Both the position numbers and the translations under genes were made by a program. The notes below the pieces were generated by a model. That model saw only the letters and a program-made list of their open reading frames with translations. It did no database searches and had not been told where the DNA came from. A stretch of DNA of 64,000 nucleotides from Chamaea fasciata (Eukaryota > Chordata > Aves > Passeriformes > Sylviidae), in contig JARCOQ010000002.1 in assembly GCA_029207755.1 (NCBI GenBank), forward strand, positions 89,441,087 to 89,505,086. Direction: 5' to 3'. Below are positions 26,381-38,000 of the stretch, piece by piece. How positions within the stretch are numbered: the first letter of the stretch is position 1; every line of letters begins with the position of its first letter.

Positions 26381-26799
26381 ACACAGCAGCTGAGTGCCAT
26401 GGGCCTTTCCCCAAAAGCGAAAGCTGTGTGCTTCGAGCGCACTCTAGTGAACATCCGGTTGAAGACTTTTTTGTCTGGCTTAAAATCCTACAAGTTTCTG
26501 TTTTCAACTATCAGTGCTTTGCTGCCTTGATGCTGGGGTCTGGATTTTTAAAAATACATTTTTTAAAGAGAGACATTTTCTTTAATAGACGTAGATGCCT
26601 CAGTACTTCCTAAAAATCCAGTTGGGTATTTTACCCATCCATGAATTACACTAAATTACTTTTTGCAATGATTCACTGAATGTGAATTACAGAAGTCTTC
26701 GCAAAGGTCTTGAAGAATTACTCATTTTTGAGTATTTTTCTTTCCATATAAATATTATGTTGCTGCTGTTACAAGAGGCTTGTGTTCCCGTAAGTTAAA

Positions 26800-27300
26800 A
26801 TCATGGAATCACAGAATACCTCTAGCTGGAAGGGACCCATAAGGATTGAGCCCAAGTCTCTGTTCCTTGCAGGACTACCTAAAATTAAACCATATGACTA
26901 AGAGCATATTCCAGATGCTTCTTAAACTCCGACAGGCTTGGTGCTGTGACCACTGTCCTGGGGAGCCTGTTCCAGACATCCTCCCAGTAAAAAGTCTTTT
27001 CCTAATGTTCAATCTGAACTTCCTCTGAATTTCTGGCACCTGCTCCTGTTAATTTCCATCAGCTGGGGATTGCACAGCTCTGTAGCCTATCCAGATGTCT
27101 CTGTAAGGCATCCTAGAGGGAGTCCACAGCTTCCCTAATTTAGTATCATCAGTAAACTTCCTTAATGTACATTCAGCTCCTATGTACAGCTCATTTAGAA
27201 AAACATTAAAGAGCACTGACCCTAAAAGCGAGCCTTGGGGTGACTGTCAGCTTGATGTAACCCCATTTACTGCAACTCTTTGAGCCCAACTTGTAAGCCA
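26800..27300 (-). mobile_element. CR1 LINE fragment, longer internal stretch retained
   Basis: An antisense CR1 copy starting with ATCATGGAATCACAGAATAC and AGCTGGAAGGGACCCATAAG. It continues through GGGGAGCCTGTTCCAGACAT into the interior stretch reading AGTATCATCAGTAAACTTCC, then GCGAGCCTTGGGGTGAC and CTCTTTGAGCCCAACTTG. This subfamily differs from the copy at 18.6 kb, with less 3' sequence between the conserved blocks. Confidence 0.88.
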
Positions 27301-28724
27301 GATTTAAGATAAAACTCCTTCCTGGCTGTGTCTTGTCCCTGGCAAAGGAACTTTAAATATAGAGTTGTGAATAAATATACAAAATATATATGGAAAATAA
27401 CCTTAAGAAAAGGATTCAAAACCACAAAGCCTTCAGATTTGAAAAGGGTGTAAATAATCTTGCAGCAGCCATTTGCAGAAGGTACCATAACGAGATCTTA
27501 ATAAGTGGTCCTGAAACCATTTCACATCCAGGATAAACCTCTCTGAAGTGGCCTATTGAAAAGCACAAGGATAAACCTAAGATAAACCACAAGGAGATAT
27601 ATATGTTTTCATTTACCACAACTATTAATTCTCCACTTCCAGACAATATTGTCTGTTGTTCCTTTATAATTCTTTGAATTGCATTTGACTGTCAGGCTGT
27701 GATGTGCACTTCTGCTCTTACCTGGTATCTCATCCTTGGGCAAACTTAAACAAAATAACAGTGGAATTTCCCACACTTACAGATGATTCTCTACACTGTT
27801 TAAATGAATATAAGGAAATGAAAAGGAAAACCCACCAGCTCTCTCACTTTGTGCTATGTGGTTTTTGTGCTACAACTGAATAACCCCTTTTTGACTGTCA
27901 CCTGTTCCAAAGACCTGCACAGGTGCCTGCACCAGTTTTGTTTTGCTGCTGCGTCCTACAGAGCCAGCACGTGCAAGAGCACAGAAACCCATCTGACCAA
28001 ACCATGTGGTACCACATGTCCCTATTCATGGTTCCCAGCTGTCAAAGCACAGCACATCCTCTAGCACTGGCCAGGCACAGAGCTATCTAGGTCAAACAGT
28101 ACTTAACTATTCTCAGTCTTTGTCCTCAGCAAAGTGGCCAGACTATAGACAGCTAAATCTGTCTTTTGATGCAGTTTAGTAACACTCATGAAGAGTTGTG
28201 TTCGAGCTAACTAACATCAGTGGCTGCAATAGAACACTGGGAGATAACTGAGTGCTGACAATATGCATCATTCAATTATTACTACATTCTATCCAAGATC
28301 ACTTGAAAACACTTCCAAATAATTTAAAAAATATATCTTTTTCTTTTCATTTGGCTGTTACCACCTTTAAGAAAGGCACATCCCTTCTTTCTAATCCAAC
28401 AAACCCAAATGGCCCAGTCAACGGTACAAAGTCAAACAAAAAATTGTCTTTCCTCAAACCACATTTTGGTCAGGAAGGAGCAATCACAGGGCATGGCCCT
28501 GCCCCATTTTCTTCTCTTGAACAAAGTCATATGTTGGCTGAGTGTGTGGGCCAAATGAGTGTCTCCTCTTAACCCTTTCCTCCTATTTTACAGCCTGTTC
28601 TGTCTGTAGAGATGACTGAATTAGCAGTTTGACCCTTTCCTGGTCAATGAAGGATCTTTGTCTCAATATCTATTCCTTCTCACTAATGCTGAAGGAAAAC
28701 AATCTTTTATGTACAGACTGGGCA

Positions 28725-29395
28725 GAATATTGATTGAGAACAGCCCTGCAGAAGACTTGGGGGTGATGGTTCATGGAAAACTCAACATGAGCAAGGCAAC
28801 ATGCACTCGCAGTTCAGAAAGCCAACCATGTCCTTGGCTGCATCCCAAGCAGGGTGAGGGAGGGGACTCTGCCCCTCTACTCTGCTCTTGTGAGACCCCA
28901 CCTGGAGTCCTGCATCCAGCTCTGGATGGAACATGGAATTGGTGGAGCAAGTCCAGAGGAGGGCCACAAAGTTAATAAGGGGACTGGAGCACCTACCCTA
29001 CAAAGACAGGCTGAGAAAGTTGGGGCTGTTCAGTTCAGAGAAGAGAAGGTTGTGTGGAACAAACCTTCCAGTATTTGGAGGAGGCCTGCAGGGAAGCCAG
29101 AGAAGGACTCTGTCAGGAACTGCAGTGACAGGACAAGGAGCAATAGGTACAAATTAAAAGAGGGGAAATTTAGATTAGACATTAGGAAGAAATTCTTTAC
29201 TGTAAGGGTGGTGAGGACTGGAACAGGTTGCCCACAGGGAGGTTGTGGATGTCCCATCCCTGGCAGTGTTCAAAGCCAGGCTGGATGAAGCACTGAATAG
29301 CCTGGTATAGTGGGAGGTGTCCCTGTCCATATCAGGGGCTTGGGACTAAATGACCTTTAAGGTCCATTCCACCACTTCAAAATTATACAGTATGC
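28725..29395 (+). mobile_element. CR1 LINE 3' fragment (sense)
   Basis: A sense CR1 copy of about 670 bases. Recognisable blocks are GACTTGGGGGTGATGG, CTTGTGAGACCCCACCTGGA, GTCCAGAGGAGGGCCACAAA, ACAAAGACAGGCTGAGAAAG, TTAGACATTAGGAAGAAATT, and the 3' terminal AAATGACCTTTAAGGTCC. Frames are broken by stops and indels. Confidence 0.94.
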
Positions 29396-29625
29396 ATCGC
29401 TGTGGAGTAAACTAGAAGGTGAGGTTGTGATGGAATAGCTTCCCAGGGCAGTGGTTATGATACCAAGGCTGTCAGAGTTTAAGGAAGTGTCTGGACAATG
29501 TTCTTAGTCACAGTTTGGATTTCATGGTAGTTCTGCAAGGAGCAGAGAGCTGGACTCAATGAACCTTAAGGGTGTCTACCAAGACCTTATGGTTTTCTTC
29601 CAACTTGAGATATTCCATGACTACA
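29396..29625 (+). mobile_element. Second CR1-like 3' fragment abutting the first
   Basis: Directly after the first CR1 end there is a second CR1-like 3' region. It reads through AATAGCTTCCCAGGGCAGTG, GCTGTCAGAGTTTAAGGAAG and CTGGACTCAATGAACCTTAA, then a TTCCAACTTGAGATATTCCATGAC terminus. It lies in the same orientation and may be an older insertion beside the first. Confidence 0.7.
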
Positions 29626-29836
29626 TGGTAAGTACAGTGATATATGACAAGTATATCACAAGTCACACTACCCTTCTGGTACAAGTCACATGAATCACCT
29701 TTTTTCCCAATCAATAAATGACTTAAGATATTTAAAACAGATATTTTTCCATTAAATGTGAAATCTTACTGCTTTTTAATAACACATGAAGGACAGGAAG
29801 CAGAACAAGAGTAACACTTAAGCAAAACCAATCTAT

Positions 29837-31780
29837 TTTATTTCTGTCAAGTTAGTATTTCATTTTTAAACAATCAAACAACTCCAGAGAACTGTACCTC
29901 TTACAGTTTCCCATTAGTTATCATGACTACTGAAAACATACAAAGCACTTAGAACTTGTTTTAACCAACCTGGAGTTTTTGTAAATCTTCAACTGTAACA
30001 GAATACCACAACCAAAAACATCAAATATAGGTACTTTCCATACTGAGTTAGTAACAGCAGATGAACCATCCTGCAACAGTACAGCATTGCAAAAATATCT
30101 CAGTGAATTTTGATTAAAAAGACTGCATCTGAAATTTAGAACGCTGCTTGTTACATAAAAGTCTACAAACAAAAAGATGTCAGCAAAATCAGTAAATGGT
30201 CCAAATATGTCAATAGTTATATTAAATAACACTTAGTGGACTAATAAACAATGCCATTTAAAAAGAACTCTTTAGGAAGCTTGCAGTGGATATATTCACT
30301 GAGTACTTCTGCACTACATTATTCATTGTCTGAATGGATCTGTTTATGGCAGAGACACCTTTGGCACAATGCATTTAACATTAAAGCAAGCTGACCATAT
30401 TTATGTAAGACAAACACATATCAAGGCAGAGCTGTAACAGAAAGCCTGTGATGACAATGACAGTAACCACCACAGTGTGTGTGTACAAATCATGCTCAAA
30501 AATTATTCTTTTGCAGAATGCAGCAACAAGAGATATTAGCCAAACATTTTAGTAAGAAACCAGAACTCCTATACCTTCAAGGGCACACCATGAATCACTG
30601 CCTCCTCATGAGAAATTATCAATATTGTGTTTTCTGTCACCAGTATTACATAAAGCTGGAACTGAAAAACCACAGCAAACATATAAACTTAACATACTCT
30701 GAAGAAATAAAATGAAACCAGAGGAGTTACTCATACTAGTGCAGATAATGACTTCTGTTACCAAGAATTCCACTTTCATATGTAAATCCAGAAAAAATGG
30801 AATTTAGGAAAAGGAATTTGGTAACAGTAGTTGAAATGCAGTAAATTTTGGCCAAATTAGGCTTCTAGCACATGCCCCAAAAACGTCAAAGCTTAATGAT
30901 ATCTGTGGAAATATGTGCACCAATGTAGCTTCTAAAGTTCTTCAGAATCTAGCAGTTATAAATAAATTCAGAACCAAGGAATCTGCTTTCAAGTGCAGGA
31001 AGTTATTAATTAACAAAATGTTATCTGCAGTAAATTTGTAAGCTATCAGGAAAGAAAATGTGTACGTTAATTGACTTCTGGTTTTGGAGGAGAAAAACAT
31101 TTAAGTCAATTTAATTTAATATATGAGTATTCAATTCAATGGGTTTTTTATATAAATCAGTTGGGCATGTTATTCTGGACAGAACTTTTGAAAGTATTTC
31201 TGGATTTTCACAATTTATTCGAGTTTTTCTTTTGAAAGTGGTAAAAAAAAGAAGTGGGTTGGTGGGAAGAAAGTGAAATCTTTACTGGGCCATATTCTGC
31301 ACTTTGTGTTTTTTCAGCTAATTTTATCCATCTTTTCTCCCAAAAATATGTACTAGGAAGACACATCTAATATGGGCCAACAGCAGTTAGACCACTTCAT
31401 AAAACTACTAACATATCCTACATTCAAAACCTGAGTGCTGCAATCAAATACTATTACTGAAATTCCCTGGGTGAATTTCTCTCTCTGACTCTTCCTTCTC
31501 ACTCTCCCTCTCACTCTGCTCTCCAACATTCATAATTCCTTCATCTTTGACATGAAAGCACTGGACTTCAAGTTGAAAATCTTGGTTCTTTCATGGAAAA
31601 AAAGAAAAGAAAGAAAAAACAATGATCATAGAACATACAGCAATTACTCTAACAGTAAATCAAATCATGAGGGTATATTTTACACACTTCTGTCTTCTTA
31701 TCACAGAACAGAAGCATGTTTCTGTCTTTTCTAAAAGATTACTGAAATTTCAGTTATAAAAGTGAACATGAAGAATTTTT
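29837..31780 (-). other. SEPTIN10: Probable SEPTIN10 3'UTR / 3' flank (extent uncertain)
   Basis: Sequence downstream of the SEPTIN10 stop on the minus strand. It is AT-rich and free of CR1 copies, unlike the flank left of 29.63 kb. Minus-strand AATAAA signals lie at 31785-31780 (overlapping the stop), 31219-31214 and 29842-29837. Which one is used cannot be told from sequence. An alternative terminal exon may also lie inside at about 31560-31444. Confidence 0.4.
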
Positions 31781-32005
31781 TTATTGCTGCCTCTGATGAC
31801 CAGCATCAGCACTTACTTTTTGCAGTCCTTGTGTCTTCAAACTAACAACAGGGGTAGAGACAGACACTTGTGACTGAATTGATACAGTGATCGCTTTCTT
31901 CTTCATAAACTGAGCTATTTCATCTTCCAGAAGTTTTTTCTTTTCCTCTAATTTCAGCTCCTCTTCTTGATGCATTAGCATAAGACGTGCATATTTAGTC
32001 AGTAC
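31781..32005 (-). CDS. SEPTIN10: SEPTIN10 coding exon 9 (coiled coil and C-terminus)
   Basis: The acceptor is AAATAG and the exon starts [18 protein letters not shown], continuing the coiled coil through [20 protein letters not shown]. After LKTQGLQK (ending at 31817) there is a perfect GTAAGT donor. Read through, the frame adds [11 protein letters not shown] and stops at TAA 31783-31781. The C-terminus may therefore be alternatively spliced. Confidence 0.82.
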   Translation of the reverse strand, partial: VLTKYARLMLMHQEEELKLEEKKKLLEDEIAQFMKKKAITVSIQSQVSVSTPVVSLKTQGLQKVSADAGHQRQQ

Positions 32006-35000
32006 CTATTTAAAGAAAGCACAAAAAATAACATTTCCAACTGGCAACACAAGGTGGTGATATCACAATATAAAACCCCTCTGCAAATTAATAGTAAAAC
32101 CCATCTCAACTTGTGTTAATAGTCGTTAGAAATTGCAGTTCTTTCCCCAAACTGTTAAGACTTAAAAACAGCAATACAGAAAAATAATAACTTTTGTCTG
32201 TTAAAACATGACTGGTCTCATGATCCAGGCTATTACACTCAAGGTACAGTGGAAAATATGGAAGGCACTAAGTGAATACTAGATTCTCTACTACATTTTA
32301 CTGTATCTCTATTGTATCAAAACAAGGAGGCCTTTAGGGATGAACCAATTATCAACAGACAGATTAAATCAAGATAGAATATAGTTCCCTAAAATCAAGT
32401 GGGGAAGTGTATATTGATCAGATTTAAATATTAGTAAGGACACAGAGTTAGTCCAGTTGGGGAGTTACTGGTCAGCTGCAAGAAGCTACCTACTTTTCTA
32501 CAGTAATTGTTCCTTGGTTACTTTCTTTTTATATATTAATGCATTTTAGCTTCCACATGTATTTCAACCAATTTAAACCTACTGTGAAATTGTGTGTGAC
32601 AACAAAAGGGGTACTTAGTCTTTCCCTATCTCCCGTCTCCCCACACACAAATTCTCCAAGAATCCTGCTTTTGTGAAGAAGAAACGAGGACTATAAATGC
32701 AACAGTATGCCTGTTGTACACAGCAGAGCTGACAAATTTTATAGGTGCACCTACACATTTCCTCTAAATGAAGGATGTGAAAGAAATCTGAAGTACAACA
32801 GAAATCCTGGTTTTCTTCAGTTTCCAGATACAAAACACAGCAGCAAGCAAATGCTCTTTAGGAGTGATTGCATGATCCCTTTCCCACATCAGGAACTTGG
32901 AAAACTAATATCCATAATTCTGCAATATGCAGAGCTCACAAACCACTTGGCATAAATCATACAAGGATAATATCAAAGGGTTAGCACAGATAACTGTCTA
33001 AGACCTTGCTGAACCTGCTTTGAACATGGCTAAGCATTCTTCCAGTTAGACTGCCTGATACTGAGAAAGACTGAATTTGACTTATTTTTCTTCAAAAGTA
33101 CCATGGAGATCTTAACAGACTTAGAAGACAAATATTAAGCTGCCTTCTTATTTAAAACATACACCTGAGCACCTAAAAAAAACCAAAAAAAACCAAACCA
33201 AACTGCTACAGCTTTGCTGGGGGACTGAGGTACAGAAAGGAACATTAATAAAAATACACAGGTTCCAAATTTCAATTAAACCAGTGCTTGAATATAAATA
33301 TGCGTGACCACAATAAGAGACTGGCAGAAAGTAGATGAGAAGCTCCTATCTTGCTAGTCCAGCTTGACAGGACTAAATCTTCAAAATCAGAGCCAAGAAA
33401 TATTTCACATCTTCAAATAATCTTAAGGCAGCTGGGAAGAGATGAGATTTTGAAACCAGAACTGAAACAAACCAACAGATTACCACACATACACACTTTC
33501 AAACCTCTCAGCATGAGGACTGAGCTTAGACTTAGTAACTGAATCTGGAAGTCAGGCAAACACACATGGCCCACTCTGAAAAGCCTCTGAAAAGATATTT
33601 TCCTAAAATTTTGGCTTTTGCAGAGCAATCCATACACGAAAAGCACCTACTGTGTCGTTATGGCATACCAATGTTTCTCACCACGCTGCTAGAGAAGACA
33701 AAGAAACAGAACCATTATATTCACCACACTCCGACTTGACTGTATCAACTCCTACCCTATAGATTCATACCAGCCATCCACCAAAGCCTTTGGATCATAA
33801 GTTCCTGCCTTTCCATAGTAAGAGTGCCATTTATAGAATCACAGAATCATGTATGCTGGGAAAGACCTTTAAGATCATCAAGTCCAAGCACAAACCCAGC
33901 AGTGCCAAGTCTCCACCGCTAAACCATGTCCACAAGTGCCACACCTACACATCTTTTGATTACCTCCAGGCATGGTGACCCACCACTTCCCTGGGCAGCC
34001 TGCTCTCCAACGCTTAACAACCCTCTCAGTGAGGATTTTTTCCTGATATCCAGTCTAAACCTCCCATGACACCACTTTAAGTCCATTTCCTCTCATGTTG
34101 TCTCTTAGCACTTGGGAGAAAAGACAAACCCCAAACTCACTACACTTCTCCTTTCAGGTAGTCCTAGAGTGCAATGAAGTCTCCCCTGAGCCCTCTTTAC
34201 TTCAGGCTAAACAACCCCAGCTCCCTCAGCTGCTCCTCAATAGACATATTCTCTTGTTTGCTGGTGTCTAATCAATCTGCTAATCCAATCAACCTGTGTA
34301 ATCAAACGGCTTTTGATTTAAAGCATTACTGTCCTCAAAATATTAGGAAATTATAAATATCAACCAGTGATTTTGTTAAAACCTTAGCTGTTCCAAATCT
34401 CAGAAAACACACACAAGACAGACAGGCATGCTTGCCTGTTGCTCTGCCTCTTCCAACCTTGCTGCTTTCTCGTTCACTCTCTGCAAAAATCGTTGCTTAA
34501 TCTCCTCTTCTTTTCTTTCCTTTTCAAGACAGAACTCGAGCCTCTTCGCCTCAATGACTTCCTGCAGACTGAAGTTCAAAAATGTAAGCAACTCTCCTGC
34601 ACGCTGCTTTATTCAGTGTGGAAAACCAACAATCTAGAAAATTATTTAAACAATTAATACTCATCTGAAATATTAATTTCTACAGCTTCCCACATAAAAA
34701 TTCATAAAGAAACCCAAACAGAAGCAAGCATCTTATCTTTCTATTTTTCAGTTATGTAAACAACCCCGAGTAAAATCACTTATGCTAACAGCTCCTGAGT
34801 AATTTACATTTTGAAGGAAATACAACAGTTTAGGCACCTCATGCTCTAAAGACTTGATTTATACCTTTCTGACTCCAACATGCATAAGCTTCTTCTTTAA
34901 GCTGCTTGCTAATAAGACACTGAAATTGCCAGAAAAATCTCCCAAAATTTCCACATTGTGAAACCTCAGTCTTCAAGTAGGACCATACAAAAACAATTAA

Positions 35001-38000
35001 TCTGGAGCAGTAATGTAACAAATAACTGACTGTTCCTATATGAAAATGAAAGAAAATAACAGGATCTTCAAAACATACAGCACTCTTTTTATAATGTCAA
35101 AATTTAAATATTGAAGAATTACATGAACATAGAAAGAATTCAATTTCCTAAGTAGCTCAACATCCAAAACACATGGTTACTTTCCAACATGCAACAGCCG
35201 AAACTTCAAGACTGCTTTTTGTTTCTTGAGCCCCCTCTTCCAGAAGCAAATAAACCATATATGTACTATATTTGTATTTGAAACTTTATAAGAGGAGTAA
35301 ATTAGTTCAGATTATTGAGCAAATCTCTGGCAAAAAAAGAAGTCAGGAAGTAAATCAAACACTTTGTTACTTTTAAATCTATGCCTCCCTTCTCTTTTCA
35401 GTACGCAAGATAATTTTTTTTTCCTCCAAACAACAGGCACTTGAAATTGAGATACTTCTTTCACATCAAAGCATTTCATGGCAAATTAAAAGATGCTAGT
35501 GATTTATTCATACGAATAAACTCCTAGAGGTTTGACATTTTCAGGTTCTATACTACCACTGCCAGTCAGCGGTGGCAGAAAATGTTGTGCTTTTCAAGAA
35601 ATATGAATGGAGCTTGTACACAGACGAACCTCATACACCAAACTTCCTCTGAAAAGCAAACCTGCTTAAAGACACAAGTTCTTCCATCAAAACATTTACC
35701 ATGAACTTCTCTAAGTCACATGATTCCAGAGAGCAGAACTGGTGGACCACAGCTGTGTTAATGGCTATTGGAAACTCAAAAGCATTGTCTTCTATGACAC
35801 TGGGCTTAAGAACAGATCAAACTGTGGATAATTTTCTAACTTTTTTCTGGGACTGTTCTTTACGCCTTTCATCTCTTCTAACACTTTTTGAGTGCTGACT
35901 GGTCAGCCCTTCACAGCTAACATGAGTTACTGTCCTTTGCCAGGTAACTCATGCCTTCCACCCTCACGTAAAATAAATAGGTATGTATATTAAGTATTTC
36001 AGTTTGATTTATACTTCTAATACACATACACAGTTATGGTTTTGTCCTATATTTTACTGTTTCTATTTAAACCATTTATAAATGGAAAAACTTACCAAAA
36101 AAATCTAAAGAGTTCATTATTTAGAGCAACACTAAGCTTAAACAGCTCTTCTGTCTTTAAACTTAGGGTGACTGGGAAGTTTCTCAATCCCAAAGTTTTT
36201 TATTTGTATTCAAAGTATCATCTAAAGAGAGAAGAAACATCTTGAAATTACACATGCAGACAATGTTCCTAAGATATGAAGGTCAGAGCACTCCTCCTGT
36301 CTTATTCGAGCACTACATGGCAACAAAATAAATTCAGAACAATTACCCTTTTGTATTTTGTTTTGTTTTGGGGGCTTTTAATCAGCTGTGAAGTAACTTA
36401 GGTCACCCTGAAATTCTAAATCCCTAAATCCACATGAAACAGGGGCACGGTTTTCACACAGATATATTAATTCCCACTATCTCTAAGTTTAGACAATAAT
36501 GCTACAGCACAGGTTTTTCAAATGCTAGCAATCTCACACTATACATGCTTCTGCACACAGTGTCAGTTCTGATAGATAAAATGCTGCCTTTGGGAACAAT
36601 AAAGCTGCTAGAGCAAATGCTAGACTAAGTTAACATGCTGCAATCACACCTTCATTTCTTTATGTGGACATCTTTAGACCCAGATGAGGTTACTTTATCA
36701 CATAAAAGCAATTTTGTGTTGAAATTAGTAAAAGATGAACTTTGAAGACACTCAGTAACTAATGATATTACACATAGAAAGAAGAGAAGAAATAAAAGTG
36801 TATTTTTTAAATTTACTGTGCAGGTGGTTGTGGATGCCAGTAAGTGCTCAAGTGGAAGTGTGGAAGTGCTCATGGCCAGGCTGAATGGGACTTTGAGCAA
36901 CCTGGTTTGGTAGAAGGTGTTCCAGTCCATGGCAGGCGGGTTGGAACTAGACGGTCTTTGAGGTCTCTTTCAATCCCAACCATTCCATGACTCCATGAAA
37001 TACCCTCTCCCCCTGGACTGAATTGTTCTGGAAATCACCAAAACAGAACTAAACCAAAATCTCCTTTTCTGTATGCGGTATACCAGCAACACAACAACCC
37101 AAACACTCTTTGGTGTTAGGAGATTTGGGGAGGGAGGAAAACCAGTTCACCAAATCTTAAGCCAATCCTTTCAACGTTACTTCATCCACTGCACACTGTA
37201 AAATATTTTTTTGGTTTATCTGGTTTCACAGCTTCTCATTTAGCACATTATGAAAATCAAGTTCACAGGTTCTCTCATTCTTCTGGCTTAGACATCCAGA
37301 ATGTTACACTCTGTACAAAGACACTTGCAAAATTTAAATGTTATAACTAATTGTTTAAATGATGTATTCTTACTGAGGTTTTGGAGTAAGGGATTGTGAA
37401 TAAAGTCTAAACTAATCATACATACCAGCACTACCACCTGCCTTTCTACAGAAGCATAGCTGTGACATACAGCTTTTTCTGTCTGCATGAGAGTGAAAGC
37501 ATGGAAGCCTAAAATTGCAAATCAGACACATTATGTTCATAAATAAAAAGTCTGAAGTAATTCAACTCTCAGTGGAACACATGGTGCAAATATGTTTGAA
37601 CAATACAGGTATTTAATATTCATCAATTACACTTTTAAAAGCTTTCAAATTTGAAAGTAACACTTGTAACTTCTTGCATACCATTTGACAATCAATTAAG
37701 GTATATCAGAAAAACAAAAAAAAATATTAACTAGTGGTAGGTATTTCTAGCACAGTGCTTCGATTCAGTCAACTAGCTCATTTGATATTAAGCAATAATA
37801 AGAATGTGGCAGAACTAAAGAAGTAGCAATTTTCCAGTAGAGGCATGAAAAACAGGTATTTTGGGTGTGATTCAATCTCATTCTAAGATGGTAAAAATAT
37901 TTAGCTCAAATGAAAAGGTCTGCAGCTGGTCAGATGAACTCCACTTAAGGAAAAGGTCTAATAGCCTTTCAAATTTTAGGTTTCTGTTCTTAGACATGTC

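Larger units (their letters stand above)
9920..29600. other. Intergenic region between SH3RF3 and SEPTIN10
   Basis: I found no supportable gene in this stretch. Open frames are short, overlap in several frames, lack domains, and cluster where GC is higher (10-13 kb, 15.3-16.4 kb, 17.7-18.1 kb), as expected by chance. It contains CR1 fragments near 14.5, 18.6-19.0, 26.3, 26.8-27.3 and 28.7-29.6 kb, an AAAAC repeat near 23.5 kb, and complex AT-rich blocks near 12.8-13.3, 16.8-17.1 and 22.6-23.1 kb that may be regulatory. A non-coding RNA gene cannot be excluded from sequence alone. Confidence 0.6.

Noticed and set aside
28854..29288. 144-codon plus ORF
   Set aside because: It is part of a decayed CR1 3' region, not a host gene.
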